64,000 nucleotides of DNA from Pseudoalteromonas luteoviolacea (GTDB taxonomy: Bacteria; Pseudomonadota; Gammaproteobacteria; Enterobacterales; Alteromonadaceae): contig NZ_JWIC01000006.1 in assembly GCF_000814765.1 (NCBI RefSeq), positions 1 through 64,000 of the forward strand, given 5' to 3'. The position numbers were made by a program, and so were the translations under genes. The notes under the pieces are model-generated. The model was not told the origin of the DNA. It saw only the letters and a program-made list of their open reading frames with translations, and searched no databases. Shown piece after piece: positions 41,919 to 50,595 of this stretch (positions are counted from its first letter, which is position 1; each line of letters starts with the position of its first letter).

Positions 41919-42230
41919 TTGTTTAGTATTCCAGAATTGGGTAAGAAGTTTGAAGTGACAATCGTCAATGTATTTGATTTAGGTCTTATTGTTGAATCAA
42001 ATGAAGGTGATACATATCAGTTGAGAGTCCCAGAGTTGACAGATAGGTTTCAAGTTTTAGATAGAGAAAGTAGGTTAAAAGAGGTAATAGGGAAGACAAT
42101 ATTCGTGTATGAGTTTGTTGAAGCAAAAGGGCACGTAAGTCAGCTATCCGAGTCAGAACTAAAACACAGAGCAGATATGCACAAAAAACGTATGATAAAA
42201 GCGCAACAAAAATATAGTAAAGGTTTTTAA
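41919..42230 (+). CDS. S1-like small protein, 103 aa
   Basis: TTG 41919 lies eight bases after GAGG; GTG 41910 is the alternative. GKKFEVTIVNVFDLGLIVES looks like the first strands of an S1/OB-type RNA-binding fold; the C-terminus is a basic helix. Tentative. Confidence 0.6.
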   Translation: MFSIPELGKKFEVTIVNVFDLGLIVESNEGDTYQLRVPELTDRFQVLDRESRLKEVIGKTIFVYEFVEAKGHVSQLSESELKHRADMHKKRMIKAQQKYSKGF

Positions 42231-42240
42231 TTGTTTCATT

Positions 42241-42340
42241 TATATAACTGAGTAGCTGGTAAGGGCTAAATATAGTTGGCTTTTCCTCTCTTATCGCATA
42301 TTATAGCCCGCCGCAAATGGCCTATTAATAAAGGCGTTTG
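42241..42340 (+). repeat. attC site
   Basis: ATATAACTGAGTAGC, arms GTTGGCT/AGCCCGC, core GCGTTTG 42334-42340. Confidence 0.75.
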
Positions 42341-42356
42341 ATGATTTAGGAAAATC

Positions 42357-42704
42357 ATGCGTATAAATCTATTTCTCATAATGCTATTTATGTCAGCCAG
42401 CGCCCTAGCTCAAACGTTAATTACTGAAAAATATGAGCTAACCATTGCTGAGTTATGTGAAGAGGGCGTTGTCGGCTGCGATAATGTCGTTTTGAATATA
42501 CTTGAGCATGGAACCGGCGGTGAGCAACGAATTAATGGTGAAACTTTTCACACTCATTGCTCAGATGGCACTACGCCATGCGCATTTCAAGGCTACAGGT
42601 TTAAAGCCAAGAATCAAACATACAGAATATTAAACAATGGTACTTTCCAAATTTTTGATAATAATGGTGAACAAGTTTATTCAGGAAAAGGAAAGTGGCA
42701 GTAG
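42357..42704 (+). CDS. Secreted hypothetical protein, 115 aa
   Basis: Signal peptide (MRINLFLIMLFMSASALAQ). Mature part has four cysteines (LCEEGVVGCDN, HCSDGTTPCAF) and a beta-rich C-terminus YRILNNGTFQIFDNNGE. Exported; not recognised. Confidence 0.75.
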   Translation: MRINLFLIMLFMSASALAQTLITEKYELTIAELCEEGVVGCDNVVLNILEHGTGGEQRINGETFHTHCSDGTTPCAFQGYRFKAKNQTYRILNNGTFQIFDNNGEQVYSGKGKWQ

Positions 42705-42708
42705 CTTT

Positions 42709-42809
42709 TGCATAACAAGCACCTAAACCAAAAAAGCGCAAACCATTGGGTTTGTGCTCCTTCATCACTAATTTTATTCAACGATTTTTGCCGCTTAGGC
42801 TCTGGTTAT
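42709..42809 (+). repeat. attC site
   Basis: CATAACAAGCACC, imperfect arms ATTGGGTT/ATTCAACG, end TGGTTAT (42803-42809). Confidence 0.7.
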
Positions 42810-42885
42810 TACTGCATAAGCAGTGACAATTAGATATTTTCTTTTTTAGATATTAGTTTTTATAAATGTAATTTTGGAGTTTTAC

Positions 42886-43344
42886 GTGAAAAAAGTTTTA
42901 TTTATCACATTGCTTATTAGTTTTCTGGGTGGCTGTGTTGCAATGGGCCCATCACTTAAAGATGCACCTATACCGGAAGGGGATGAGCCTGTAGTTTACG
43001 TTTATAGAGAGTTTAGTAAATTTGCGCTGGGTGCTTATGCACAAGTTTATTTAAATGAAGACCATGTCGCAAATTTAGGTATGAAGGGGTTCACTTGGAT
43101 AAATGTAAAGGAAGGTAAAAACAAAATTGGTGCTTTTCAGGGTCTTGCACAATTCGATGATGGAACACTTAATAGAGAATTCTCGTTGCAAAAAGGTGAA
43201 AAGCTATATTTGAAGATTAGTACAAGACATCATACTTCAAACGGTATGACTGTAAGAATACAAAGCTTAGATAAAGTTGATGAAAAAACAGCCCTTGAAG
43301 AATTGGCTAACTATTCTTACCAGGCCAACTTCTCGAATAGATAA
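42886..43344 (+). CDS. DUF2846-like lipoprotein, 152 aa
   Basis: GTG start six bases after GGAG. Lipobox LGGCVAMG, then PVVYVYREF, AQVYLNEDHVANLGMKGFTW and LQKGEKLYLKI, the DUF2846 pattern. Envelope lipoprotein of unknown role. Confidence 0.8.
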   Translation: MKKVLFITLLISFLGGCVAMGPSLKDAPIPEGDEPVVYVYREFSKFALGAYAQVYLNEDHVANLGMKGFTWINVKEGKNKIGAFQGLAQFDDGTLNREFSLQKGEKLYLKISTRHHTSNGMTVRIQSLDKVDEKTALEELANYSYQANFSNR

Positions 43345-43442
43345 CCTAACTCGTTATTATGTCGGAGCAAAATTTAGTTGGTTTTTTGCTCTTTTTTCGC
43401 TTACTTGGCGCAACTATTTTGCGCCACTTAGGCAAATGTTAA
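43340..43442 (+). repeat. attC site
   Basis: TAACCTAACTCG, arms GTTGGTT/GCGCAAC, end ATGTTAA (43436-43442). Confidence 0.7.
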
Positions 43443-43730
43443 GTGAATCGTCGGGATAGATATCTTAAATAAGTGTTAGTCCAATGATTAATGCTTGGCA
43501 TCTTTTTTATCAGCTAACTTGTTTTGGCTAAATATGCCAGTGATTTTTAAATGTCCGTGATGCCACAAGAGTATATTGGTTCATTCAGGTGTTGTTGTTA
43601 AACAACGCTAAACTGGCTGGAGTACGGTCCAAGTATGGCTACTCCCTTATGAATTCGTGTACCAGTGTTTTGAATGTTGTAAACGTGGGCAAATAATAAA
43701 ATCACAACATAATTGTGGTGCTGTATTCAC
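43443..43730 (+). other. Decayed cassette interior
   Basis: No complete gene. The last part is open into the attC and reads VWLLPYEFVYQCFECCKRG then CGAVFT, perhaps the end of a zinc-ribbon-like protein. No start codon. Confidence 0.4.
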
Positions 43731-43829
43731 CTAACAAGTTAATTAAGTTATGGGCGCAAAAACAGCAGGTTTGCGCCCATTTTTCGTTTAATTTAGTCTG
43801 CTATTTTTCGCTGTATATTTAGGCATTAG
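43726..43829 (+). repeat. attC site
   Basis: CCTAACAAGTTAATTAAG, arms GCAGGTT/AGTCTGC, core GCATTAG 43823-43829. Confidence 0.85.
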
Positions 43830-43844
43830 ATTTTTGGAGTATAA

Positions 43845-44432
43845 ATGTTTAAAGTCTGTACCAAACTTTTAATTGTGTCTTTTCTTGTTTCGGGTTGTGC
43901 AACAACAACGGTTGAGTATGATGAACCGACCGCTGGGGACAGAGCTAAAGTCAGGTTCGTTGCCTCAGGCCATCACGGTGGAGAGGCTTTAGTGGTTGGC
44001 TTCGAGACCCCTAACTGTGAAAATGGACAAAATAGAGTGTCGTTATATGCAAAGATGCATGGTAGTTTTATTAAGTCAAAAAAGGTGGGTGTTCCTTTGT
44101 GGACATACGGGGACTATGCCGCTAATGCTAAAGAGTTTTATTTTGAAGCTGGTAAGCCTAACAATTTTTTAATTTATAAAAAGCATAGCGGTGTGGGAGT
44201 TAGTACGTCTTGTGGTTCCTTTATAACAACCTCATTCGAGAAAGATAAGAACTACGAAATTGACTTTAATACAAATGGTTGCTCAGCTATCGTATATGAA
44301 ATTCAGGGCACCGATGGTGTATATAATCGTGTGCGTCAGTCTGTAGGAAATAACGACATCTCAACGATGCCTAATTCCTGCATCCAAGAATATAATAATA
44401 GAGTAGGAACCAAGGTTCCGCTTAATAACTAA
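43845..44432 (+). CDS. Lipoprotein, 195 aa
   Basis: ATG after TTGGAG. Lipobox LVSGCATTT, mature domain of about 175 residues with further cysteines (TSCGSF, NTNGCSAIVY, NSCIQEY). Envelope lipoprotein, family not recognised. Confidence 0.75.
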   Translation: MFKVCTKLLIVSFLVSGCATTTVEYDEPTAGDRAKVRFVASGHHGGEALVVGFETPNCENGQNRVSLYAKMHGSFIKSKKVGVPLWTYGDYAANAKEFYFEAGKPNNFLIYKKHSGVGVSTSCGSFITTSFEKDKNYEIDFNTNGCSAIVYEIQGTDGVYNRVRQSVGNNDISTMPNSCIQEYNNRVGTKVPLNN

Positions 44433-44520
44433 AACCTAGCCAGTTCTATAGTCAGGTTGTAATAGTTGGTTTTGCTTCGCATTATGGCCAACTATTACTC
44501 ACCGCTTAAGGCTATGTGGG
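44425..44520 (+). repeat. attC site, degenerate
   Basis: Stem GTAATAGTTGGTTTTGC with GGCCAACTATTAC is well preserved, but both core half-sites are unrecognisable. Confidence 0.55.
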
Positions 44521-44536
44521 GCTTCTGAGGAGCGCT

Positions 44537-44755
44537 ATGAGCGTGAGTCGAAATTTAATTAAGTTTATTTCTATTAATTACCGTCAAGGATAGACCGAAG
44601 TTGTTGAGGTATTCACAGTGGTTGCATTAATGTTGAAACAACATAAATCCACCCGATATAGATATTACAGACATAGATTTTGATTCAGTTGTGACTCCGT
44701 TTGATGATGTTGCATAGGTAGCAAATACGGAAGTTGAGTATTGGAGAAACTAAAT
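44537..44755 (+). pseudogene. Decayed cassette gene
   Basis: ATG after GAGG reads MSVSRNLIKFISINYRQG, stop, TEVVEVFTVVALMLKQHKST, then a shifted frame DIDITDIDFDSVVTPFDDVA, stop, VANTEVEYWRN. Two stops and a shift; acidic immunity-like composition. Confidence 0.45.
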
Positions 44756-44872
44756 CTCTTGTTTAGCAGTGAAACAACGCAATTATTTTGTCTAGAGGTA
44801 AGGTCAACATATAATAAAGCGAGCAATTCGACATGTAACGTCAAGTTTTTTGCGGGGTATGATTAAGCGTCA

Positions 44873-44921
44873 GCATAGCCTGACAAACGTTTTGGTAGTT
44901 TGTTGTATATGAGCGTGTTAG
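44873..44921 (+). repeat. attC remnant
   Basis: CCTGACAAACG to GTGTTAG (44915-44921), about 45 bp, no stem. Confidence 0.5.
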
Positions 44922-44945
44922 TTGTATAAAGTGAGGGCGAGTATA

Positions 44946-45287
44946 ATGAAATGGATAGTCTTCTGTTTAATGTTAGTCGTATCCTATGCTTCTTTAGGAG
45001 AGGGCGATAAGCTTTTGATCTCTTCATCAAATGAATCTGTTGAATTCAATTTAGTTGAAGGGGGGGAGTTCATCGTTATGAGGGAGAATACCACGTTTAA
45101 ATTATTTATTAATACGGCGTTTATTGAAGATGGTATAGTCCATGTAGTATATCATTGCCAATTTGATGGAGGTTTAGGGTTTGGTATTGGTGAGCTATCA
45201 AGTCTTTCTTTTTCTATTAATGACAGTAAAAGCTACAGCTGTAATAGCGACATAAAAGCGCTTTATACTTTACGATTAGGTAACTAA
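44946..45287 (+). CDS. Secreted hypothetical protein, 113 aa
   Basis: Start at ATG 44946 after GAGGGCGAG. Signal peptide (MKWIVFCLMLVVSYASLG), beta-rich mature part with two cysteines (YHCQFDGG, SYSCNSD). Not recognised. Confidence 0.7.
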   Translation: MKWIVFCLMLVVSYASLGEGDKLLISSSNESVEFNLVEGGEFIVMRENTTFKLFINTAFIEDGIVHVVYHCQFDGGLGFGIGELSSLSFSINDSKSYSCNSDIKALYTLRLGN

Positions 45288-45448
45288 CGTGCGTATTAAA
45301 GGGCTGTTTTATTTTTCGATAAAATTGTTTAATTAATATAATAATAAGCCACTGTTTCTTATATGTGGATAAAAGCATTATATAATGCTTGATTTCTTCT
45401 TTCTTACCCAATGATTTTTACTCGATAAACGAGTTTCGTGGAAAAATA

Positions 45449-45977
45449 ATGAAAAAAAATACAATTACTATTACTTTTATTTATTCCTTTGGAAGGTCTA
45501 GGGAGTGACATTACTGATCAAGAAGCGGAAAAATTATTAACCTTAGGGCAAAAATACTTTTCGGTTCAGCAATACTCTAATGCACTCGTTGTTTGGAATA
45601 AATTGATATCAACTTCTGCACCTAGCAAAGAAAAAGTTATTCAGCTCCAGTCAATTGCTGAATCTAATATTGGTTACATTTATTCGAATGGGTTAGGAGT
45701 GAAAGTTGATCACAGCAAAGCAGAAGAATATTGGTTAGAATCCTCTAAAAAAGGAAATATGGAGGCGAAATACCATTTGTGCTATACCTACGGCGGTAAG
45801 AAGATACCCGAGAAAGGAATAATTGAAGCGTCACAGTTCTGCAAATCAGCTTATAACTTCTATAAAAGTAAAACTAACAAAGAATATAGCGATAAATACA
45901 TCATTGAGCACATAAGTAAATTCTACAGAGAGTATAAAATGGGGGAGAAAGGGCTTGAACGAGTTAACGACAAGTAA
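45449..45977 (+). pseudogene. Sel1-repeat-like secreted protein with frameshift
   Basis: The frame 45489-45977 (EKLLTLGQKYFSVQQYSNAL, IGYIYSNGLGVKVDHSKAEE, YHLCYTYGGKK) has the alpha-helical TPR/Sel1 pattern. The ATG at 45449 with its poly-A run (A8) leads in a different frame; with seven A it would read MKKIQLLLLLFIPLEGLGS, a perfect signal peptide joined to the repeat domain. So the gene is either one-base frameshifted or misread. Confidence 0.7.
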
Positions 45978-46217
45978 CTAAGCGATCTATATAACAAACT
46001 AGATGAAACACTGGGAAAACTTTTTTCTAGCATAGCTGGTAGCCTGTTAAACAAAGTGCCAAAAAAAAGATATTTTCCAGATTAACGGTTGGTGGTTTAT
46101 TTGTGGGGGTATGGATTGTCTAAATAGCCGAAACATGGTTGGAGTTAATCTTCGTATCGATCCTAGCCTTAATAGTAACTATGGTAATCGTAGTAAAAAA
46201 GCTTGGATATCAACAAT
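45978..46217 (+). pseudogene. Decayed small membrane protein
   Basis: LDETLGKLFSSIAGSLLNKV runs into an A8 run (46060s); with one more A it continues IFSRLTVGGLFVGVWIV, stop, IAETWLELIFVSILALIVTM and ends VVKKLGYQQ. Two membrane helices are evident. No start codon. An alternative 59-aa frame (46111-46290) overlaps it. Confidence 0.45.
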
Positions 46218-46290
46218 GAGAGAAGGGTGGAAAGAGGATGGAAGTGGCGTTTATCTTCATTCTAAATCAAGCTTCTACGAAGGTATATAA
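46111..46290 (+). CDS. Small ORF, 59 aa, doubtful
   Basis: ATG after GGGGGT, reads MDCLNSRNMVGVNLRIDPSL and GWKEDGSGVYLHSKSSFYEG. It overlaps the decayed membrane-protein frame, so only one can be real. Low confidence. Confidence 0.3.
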   Translation: MDCLNSRNMVGVNLRIDPSLNSNYGNRSKKAWISTMREGWKEDGSGVYLHSKSSFYEGI

Positions 46291-46664
46291 CAATAATGCG
46301 CAATCTAGAGTTAATTATTAATTTTCCTTAGATTATGTTTTTAGGTGTTAACTTTAAAATAAACTTTGGTGTGATGGTGGGTTTTTAAGTATCTTTAAAG
46401 TTTTAATAGTGCCAAATTATTAATCGGTAAAAATTCTTACATATAGTAAATAATCTATACAATTTTAACTTTTTTGGTTTTTTAATCCCTGAAATAGGGT
46501 TTTATTTAAAGGGACACTACATCATTCACGAGTGGGTAAGGGGTGTTGTATTAAAATACAATCTGGAGCTTAATTTCTGGCGCTCATAACTGATTTAATA
46601 GTTGGCGTGGAGTCGAGGGTTTACGTTTTTTTGTCGAAAGCTTGGGTCTTTTATTTGGATGGTT
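46291..46664. other. AT-rich stretch without a gene
   Basis: Very AT-rich (about 46300-46500) with no clear attC, gene or terminator. A promoter for the next gene could lie here, but I see no convincing one. Confidence 0.5.
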
Positions 46665-47132
46665 ATGCGAAGCTTTATAATTATATTACTTAGTTTTTTC
46701 CACATTAGTGTTTTGGCATGTGAAGATGAGCATGTGATTTCACCGTTTGCTACAGAAGTGCTTGACTATAATGGTTTTGATACCAGCTTAAAATACTTTG
46801 AAATCCTGTCTCCGGTTCAAAAGGGTAACGTTTATTTGAGTAGTATCACTGCGCGTGTTAAAGGAAAGTTTGAGTTTAGTTTAGATATACGAGAAGATCG
46901 AACCTATAAAGGTAACTTTTATATTTCTAACTTGGGGATCCCAGAAGATCTGCTAGATAAAGTAGAAATATTTATAGCGTACAATACAACTAGGAAAGAC
47001 CGAAAGACAGTGATCTTTTGTGGCAACTTTGATTACTATAAATTAAGTGAACTACTTAAATTTGAAAAAGCAAAACAAGCACCGCCACCACCTCCAAAGT
47101 TGCCTCCTAATGATTTGTCAAATAGCTTATAA
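46665..47132 (+). CDS. Secreted protein with proline-rich tail, 155 aa
   Basis: Start ATG 46665 (46659 possible). Signal peptide (MRSFIIILLSFFHISVLA), Cys soon after cleavage, beta-rich domain, and a tail QAPPPPPKLPPNDL. Exported; not recognised. Confidence 0.7.
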   Translation: MRSFIIILLSFFHISVLACEDEHVISPFATEVLDYNGFDTSLKYFEILSPVQKGNVYLSSITARVKGKFEFSLDIREDRTYKGNFYISNLGIPEDLLDKVEIFIAYNTTRKDRKTVIFCGNFDYYKLSELLKFEKAKQAPPPPPKLPPNDLSNSL

Positions 47133-47213
47133 AATTGTGCTAAAAAAGGGATAGAAACCGAAGGGCTTGTGCTACATTTAGCCGCTTCGTTGTATCGCTT
47201 AGCACAGCGTTAT
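47133..47213 (+). repeat. attC-like site, degenerate
   Basis: GGGCTTGTGCTACATTTAGCC loop, GTGCTA/TAGCAC outer pair, core GCGTTAT 47207-47213. Confidence 0.55.
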
Positions 47214-47236
47214 ATTTTAATTTTGGATAATTTTTT

Positions 47237-47508
47237 TTGAAAAACGCATTCAATACGTAGTTGCTATTGTTTTTATTTTCAGCTTATTCCCTGTTATCTT
47301 TAATGCAGGGCTTGAAATTATCCTTTTAAAAGGATTTTGGCTAACTATCTTAGCCATAGCTGTGTCACTTCTTTATAGTGTACTTGCAGTACTATCTTTG
47401 TATTATTCGCTCAGTGCACGAAGGCTGAACTATCAGGTTTTTAGTTTTACTTTGGTAAAAAATAGGTTTTTTGGTACATATCCCAATCATTTCATGTACT
47501 ATTTTTAA
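47237..47508 (+). pseudogene. Frameshifted small membrane protein
   Basis: TTG 47237 followed by five A. With six A the frame would be MKKRIQYVVAIVFIFSLFPV, then FWLTILAIAVSLLYSVLAVL and on to TAA 47506-47508. As written the body (47242-47508) is open but has no start codon. Three membrane helices. Family unknown. Confidence 0.6.
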
Positions 47509-47635
47509 AGATTCTCTTTGGTTAATACTATTATAAAAGTAAAAAGCTAAGTTAATGAGGCCAATTTAAAGTTGGACCCTATCATTTAGCTCATTATTTT
47601 CTTAATTAGGTCGGTTATTTATATCAGCCATTCAG

Positions 47636-47659
47636 GCTCTACATAGCGATAGAGCTTTT
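47636..47659 (+). terminator. Possible intrinsic terminator
   Basis: GCTCTA, eight-base loop, TAGAGC, then TTTT. It lies only about 20 bases before the next ATG, so it could also act as an attenuator. Confidence 0.4.
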
Positions 47660-47680
47660 AACATATTAAAAGGAAGATTT

Positions 47681-48496
47681 ATGAAAAGGTTCTCTATTTT
47701 AGCATCTATCTCATTATTATTTTTTAACGCTGATGCTTTATCAAGTAGTATCAGTGTTGAAAGAATATCTGAACAGCTTCATATTTTGAGTGGAAAAGAG
47801 TATGGAACGAGTATAGGGGTATTAGTTTTAGAAGATGGTATTGTGTTAGTAGACCCTATGCCTGGTAGTGAACATTTAGTGGAACTAGACAAAACTATTC
47901 GTACAATTTCTGAGAAACCTATTCAATTTGTATTGAATACACATGCACATTCCGACCATACCGGTGGTAATGAATATTTTATAAAAAAAGGTGGGGTACT
48001 TGTTGAGAGCTTACCCAAGATCGAAGGTCTTGAGCATATAAATGTGAAGTCCCATTCTGCAACAGATAACATTTACTACTACAAAAAAAGTAATGTGATA
48101 TTTGCTGGAGATGTATTCGATAGCAGTTGGCACCCAACGTTTTATGCAGGGGGAACCATTGGTTTTAGCGAGGCGATTGATGCTATTTTAAAACTAGGCG
48201 ATGATGAAACTCTGATTGTTCCTGGTCATGGCAGTCCTGTAAGAAAGTCATCGCTTGTTGAATTTAAAAAAAATACATTATTATGGATAGCTAAAGTTAA
48301 AGAGCTCCACCAAAAAGGGTGGAGTGAAAACAGAATAATGAATGATATTCAAGTCAATGAGATTCTGGAAAAGTTTAATGTAACTGGTAAAACTCCATTC
48401 ATTCCCGAAAAAGCATTTAAAAGGTTTATTCAAAGAACAATTACGGTAATCGACACAGAAAAAGGGGGAAATAAGGCGGTGGGAGCGGATTTATAA
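47681..48496 (+). CDS. Metallo-beta-lactamase fold hydrolase, 271 aa
   Basis: ATG after AAAAGGAAG. Signal peptide (to about residue 20). THAHSDHTGG (His88, His90, Asp92, His93), KSHSATDN, FAGDVF and VPGHGS supply the metal ligands of the MBL superfamily. Secreted, so periplasmic. Whether it hydrolyses beta-lactams cannot be told; it looks more like the general MBL hydrolases. No clear attC follows. Confidence 0.85.
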   Translation: MKRFSILASISLLFFNADALSSSISVERISEQLHILSGKEYGTSIGVLVLEDGIVLVDPMPGSEHLVELDKTIRTISEKPIQFVLNTHAHSDHTGGNEYFIKKGGVLVESLPKIEGLEHINVKSHSATDNIYYYKKSNVIFAGDVFDSSWHPTFYAGGTIGFSEAIDAILKLGDDETLIVPGHGSPVRKSSLVEFKKNTLLWIAKVKELHQKGWSENRIMNDIQVNEILEKFNVTGKTPFIPEKAFKRFIQRTITVIDTEKGGNKAVGADL

Positions 48497-48846
48497 TTAT
48501 TAGGTCAGCCTTGCAACTAAATTAGGTTAAACATTCTTTAGCCTATTTTTTGTGAACGATACTGTCATGGACACTGTAATTTTGTTCAACCCAATTCTTT
48601 TATATGGTTTAAAAATCATCGAAAGAGTGAGATTAAATAAGTTCTTCTTTCATCGCTTGAAAAATCAAAGATGGTAGACGAAAAAAAATGCGAGAAGACG
48701 AGTCAGGTTCTAATTATTATGACATGGCTATAGTGGCGTTAAAGCAAATCGCGGGGCTGTTTAGTCGTGTTATTTAATAAACCGTTGCTTCTGTTATGGA
48801 GTATAGGCAGTGCGGAACAGTCAAAATTATATATCTTGGGGATCTG
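48497..48846 (+). other. Non-coding stretch with core-like GCGTTAA
   Basis: No gene seen. A GCGTTAA at 48736-48742 could be the last trace of an attC, without a visible stem. Confidence 0.4.
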
Positions 48847-49179
48847 ATGACTAATCAACGGGAAATTTGTTCAAAGTTCAAAGCTGAATATGTTCCATGC
48901 TTCAAAAGCGATAAATTAGGTATTGCGATTGAAACAATTGGCAAACAACCAATAAATGGTTTGAGGCATAAAGCTGAAAATGGCACATGTGGATGGTATA
49001 TTTGGTGTGGGGAAGCGCTGCCAAATGACCCTGACTTTTTTAAACCTTTGCATGTAAGTCACGTTAATCAGTACTTACCACAAGTTCTACCATACTTATC
49101 TCTGCCTCCGGGGCATAGGTTTTTGTTGGCTGATGGTTATGAGGATGTTTGGCAAGATCTTAAGTTACTAGGGATATGA
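48847..49179 (+). CDS. Imm33-like immunity protein, 110 aa
   Basis: Start ATG 48847 after GGGGAT. PINGLRHKAENGTCGWYIWC, DPDFFKPLHVSHV and LPPGHRFLLADGYEDVW match the pattern of Imm33-like proteins as I recall it. Cytoplasmic, presumed toxin antidote; no toxin gene here. Confidence 0.7.
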   Translation: MTNQREICSKFKAEYVPCFKSDKLGIAIETIGKQPINGLRHKAENGTCGWYIWCGEALPNDPDFFKPLHVSHVNQYLPQVLPYLSLPPGHRFLLADGYEDVWQDLKLLGI

Positions 49180-49274
49180 CACGTTAAATCCCCCATGATT
49201 ACGAAGCAGTAGGTTTGTGCCTTATTTGTTGTTTAGTTTAATCAGCCATTTTCCCAGGCTTCTTTAGGTATTAT
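49173..49274 (+). repeat. attC site, degenerate
   Basis: ATATGACACGTTAAATC, GTAGGTTTGTGCC, end GGTATTAT. Confidence 0.5.
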
Positions 49275-49289
49275 ATGTCAGAGATAACA

Positions 49290-49510
49290 ATGAAAGTTCG
49301 TGCCAATGCTACTTGTTGATTTTAGAACGACCGCCATACGCATTTAGGTATATGGGTCAAAATGTATGACATAGAATTCGCTACCTTGATGAGATTGATA
49401 CAAGTTGCAGACTACTCTTTGAGGAAGGGAGAGAAGCATTTGATTGAAATATCATTGAGTTAGCAATGGACTTTGTGGATGATACACTTCATGAAACCAG
49501 AATGTTCTAG
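49290..49510 (+). pseudogene. Decayed cassette gene
   Basis: Frames reading NDRHTHLGIWVKMYD then, after a shift, RIRYLDEIDTSCRLLFEEGR, stop, NIIELAMDFVDDTLHETRMF are clearly parts of one acidic protein. Several stops; dead. Confidence 0.55.
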
Positions 49511-49617
49511 GGAATGCATTTGAACTGTTCGTTATGGATATTAAAATCACTAGAGGGGTCAGATTTTTAGTTTCATAAAATAGTATTGCGTATTAATGCG
49601 GTTTGGGTAGCAACTTT

Positions 49618-50148
49618 ATGTATAAACTTGTTTTTATAAATTTCATTTTTTTTAGCTTTAATAGTATAGCGCTTCCATATGGCGGTTATTGGAGCCCTGA
49701 CTTTAAACGTTCTGTCTGTTTATTATGGCAAACTTCAACCGTTGAAATTCCACCGGGTTTAACTGTGACTATTTCTTCTAACTTTTCTTATAAAGGAAAA
49801 GGCTATGAGCTTTCTGAATTGCAACAAAGTTATGGTTTTGAAAAAGAGCGTCATGTTTTGGAGTTTATTCTTCCCGGGGTCTATAACAGTTCATATGTTA
49901 AGGTGGATTACCCCTTGGAGCTCTATGTTAATGGCGAGAAATTAACTAAAGTACAAGTGAAAGATACCCAGTACTTTTACCTAACAGGAAAAGCAGTGTC
50001 TGCAATTCTAGCACGAGCAGAAAATGGTCATGGTTTTGATGCAAAGCTAAAGTCCATATCTGGAGAGATTCATACTGTAAAGTTTAACGATGAGCAGCTT
50101 TCTTTGAGTACAAAAATGCACTTCACTTGCTCTGAAAATATTACATAA
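49618..50148 (+). CDS. Secreted hypothetical protein, 176 aa
   Basis: Start ATG 49618. Signal peptide (MYKLVFINFIFFSFNSIA), beta-rich mature part (VTISSNFSYKGKGYELSELQ, YPLELYVNGEKLTKVQV). Two cysteines. Exported; not recognised. Confidence 0.7.
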   Translation: MYKLVFINFIFFSFNSIALPYGGYWSPDFKRSVCLLWQTSTVEIPPGLTVTISSNFSYKGKGYELSELQQSYGFEKERHVLEFILPGVYNSSYVKVDYPLELYVNGEKLTKVQVKDTQYFYLTGKAVSAILARAENGHGFDAKLKSISGEIHTVKFNDEQLSLSTKMHFTCSENIT

Positions 50149-50228
50149 TCAAGTCGTAGACGCAAAGAATGAACAATTGGATTTTTAGAAATTTGAGACC
50201 CGAGTTTATCGGCTCACATAGGCGTTAG
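50144..50228 (+). repeat. attC site, degenerate
   Basis: ACATAATCAAGTCG, weak arms, core GCGTTAG 50222-50228. Confidence 0.55.
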
Positions 50229-50299
50229 GCGGCTATATGGTATTTGAAAGTTAGTAGATACCTGTTGAAAGTGGAAGTATATAACTAGTTGCCTTATCT

Positions 50300-50595
50300 T
50301 GGAGGCTTAGAGAGTTTTTTCCAGAAAAAAGAACAGTGTTAAGTATCAAATCAGAGGTGATATTAATCACGAATAGGCTTTCGTTGCGTTGATGAGCGTG
50401 GGCTGACAGAGGTATAACGCAATCCCCCCTAATATTGACTATCAATAAAGTAAAAGATCATGGTTGGCACAAAGAAAGTCCACTTACTTTTTTGTGGGAA
50501 GAGATGACGATTGGCCCCACCTAATCATGATCCCCAATGAATGTTTAGAAGTTATTTTACGCAATCGTCCAACCATAAAAAGCTGGGTAAAGTAG
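50300..50595 (+). pseudogene. Decayed cassette gene
   Basis: The final frame reads TYFFVGRDDDWPHLIMIPNE then CLEVILRNRPTIKSWVK to TAG 50593-50595; upstream a different frame (INKVKDHGWHKESPL) looks related. Acidic, immunity-like; no intact start. Confidence 0.5.
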
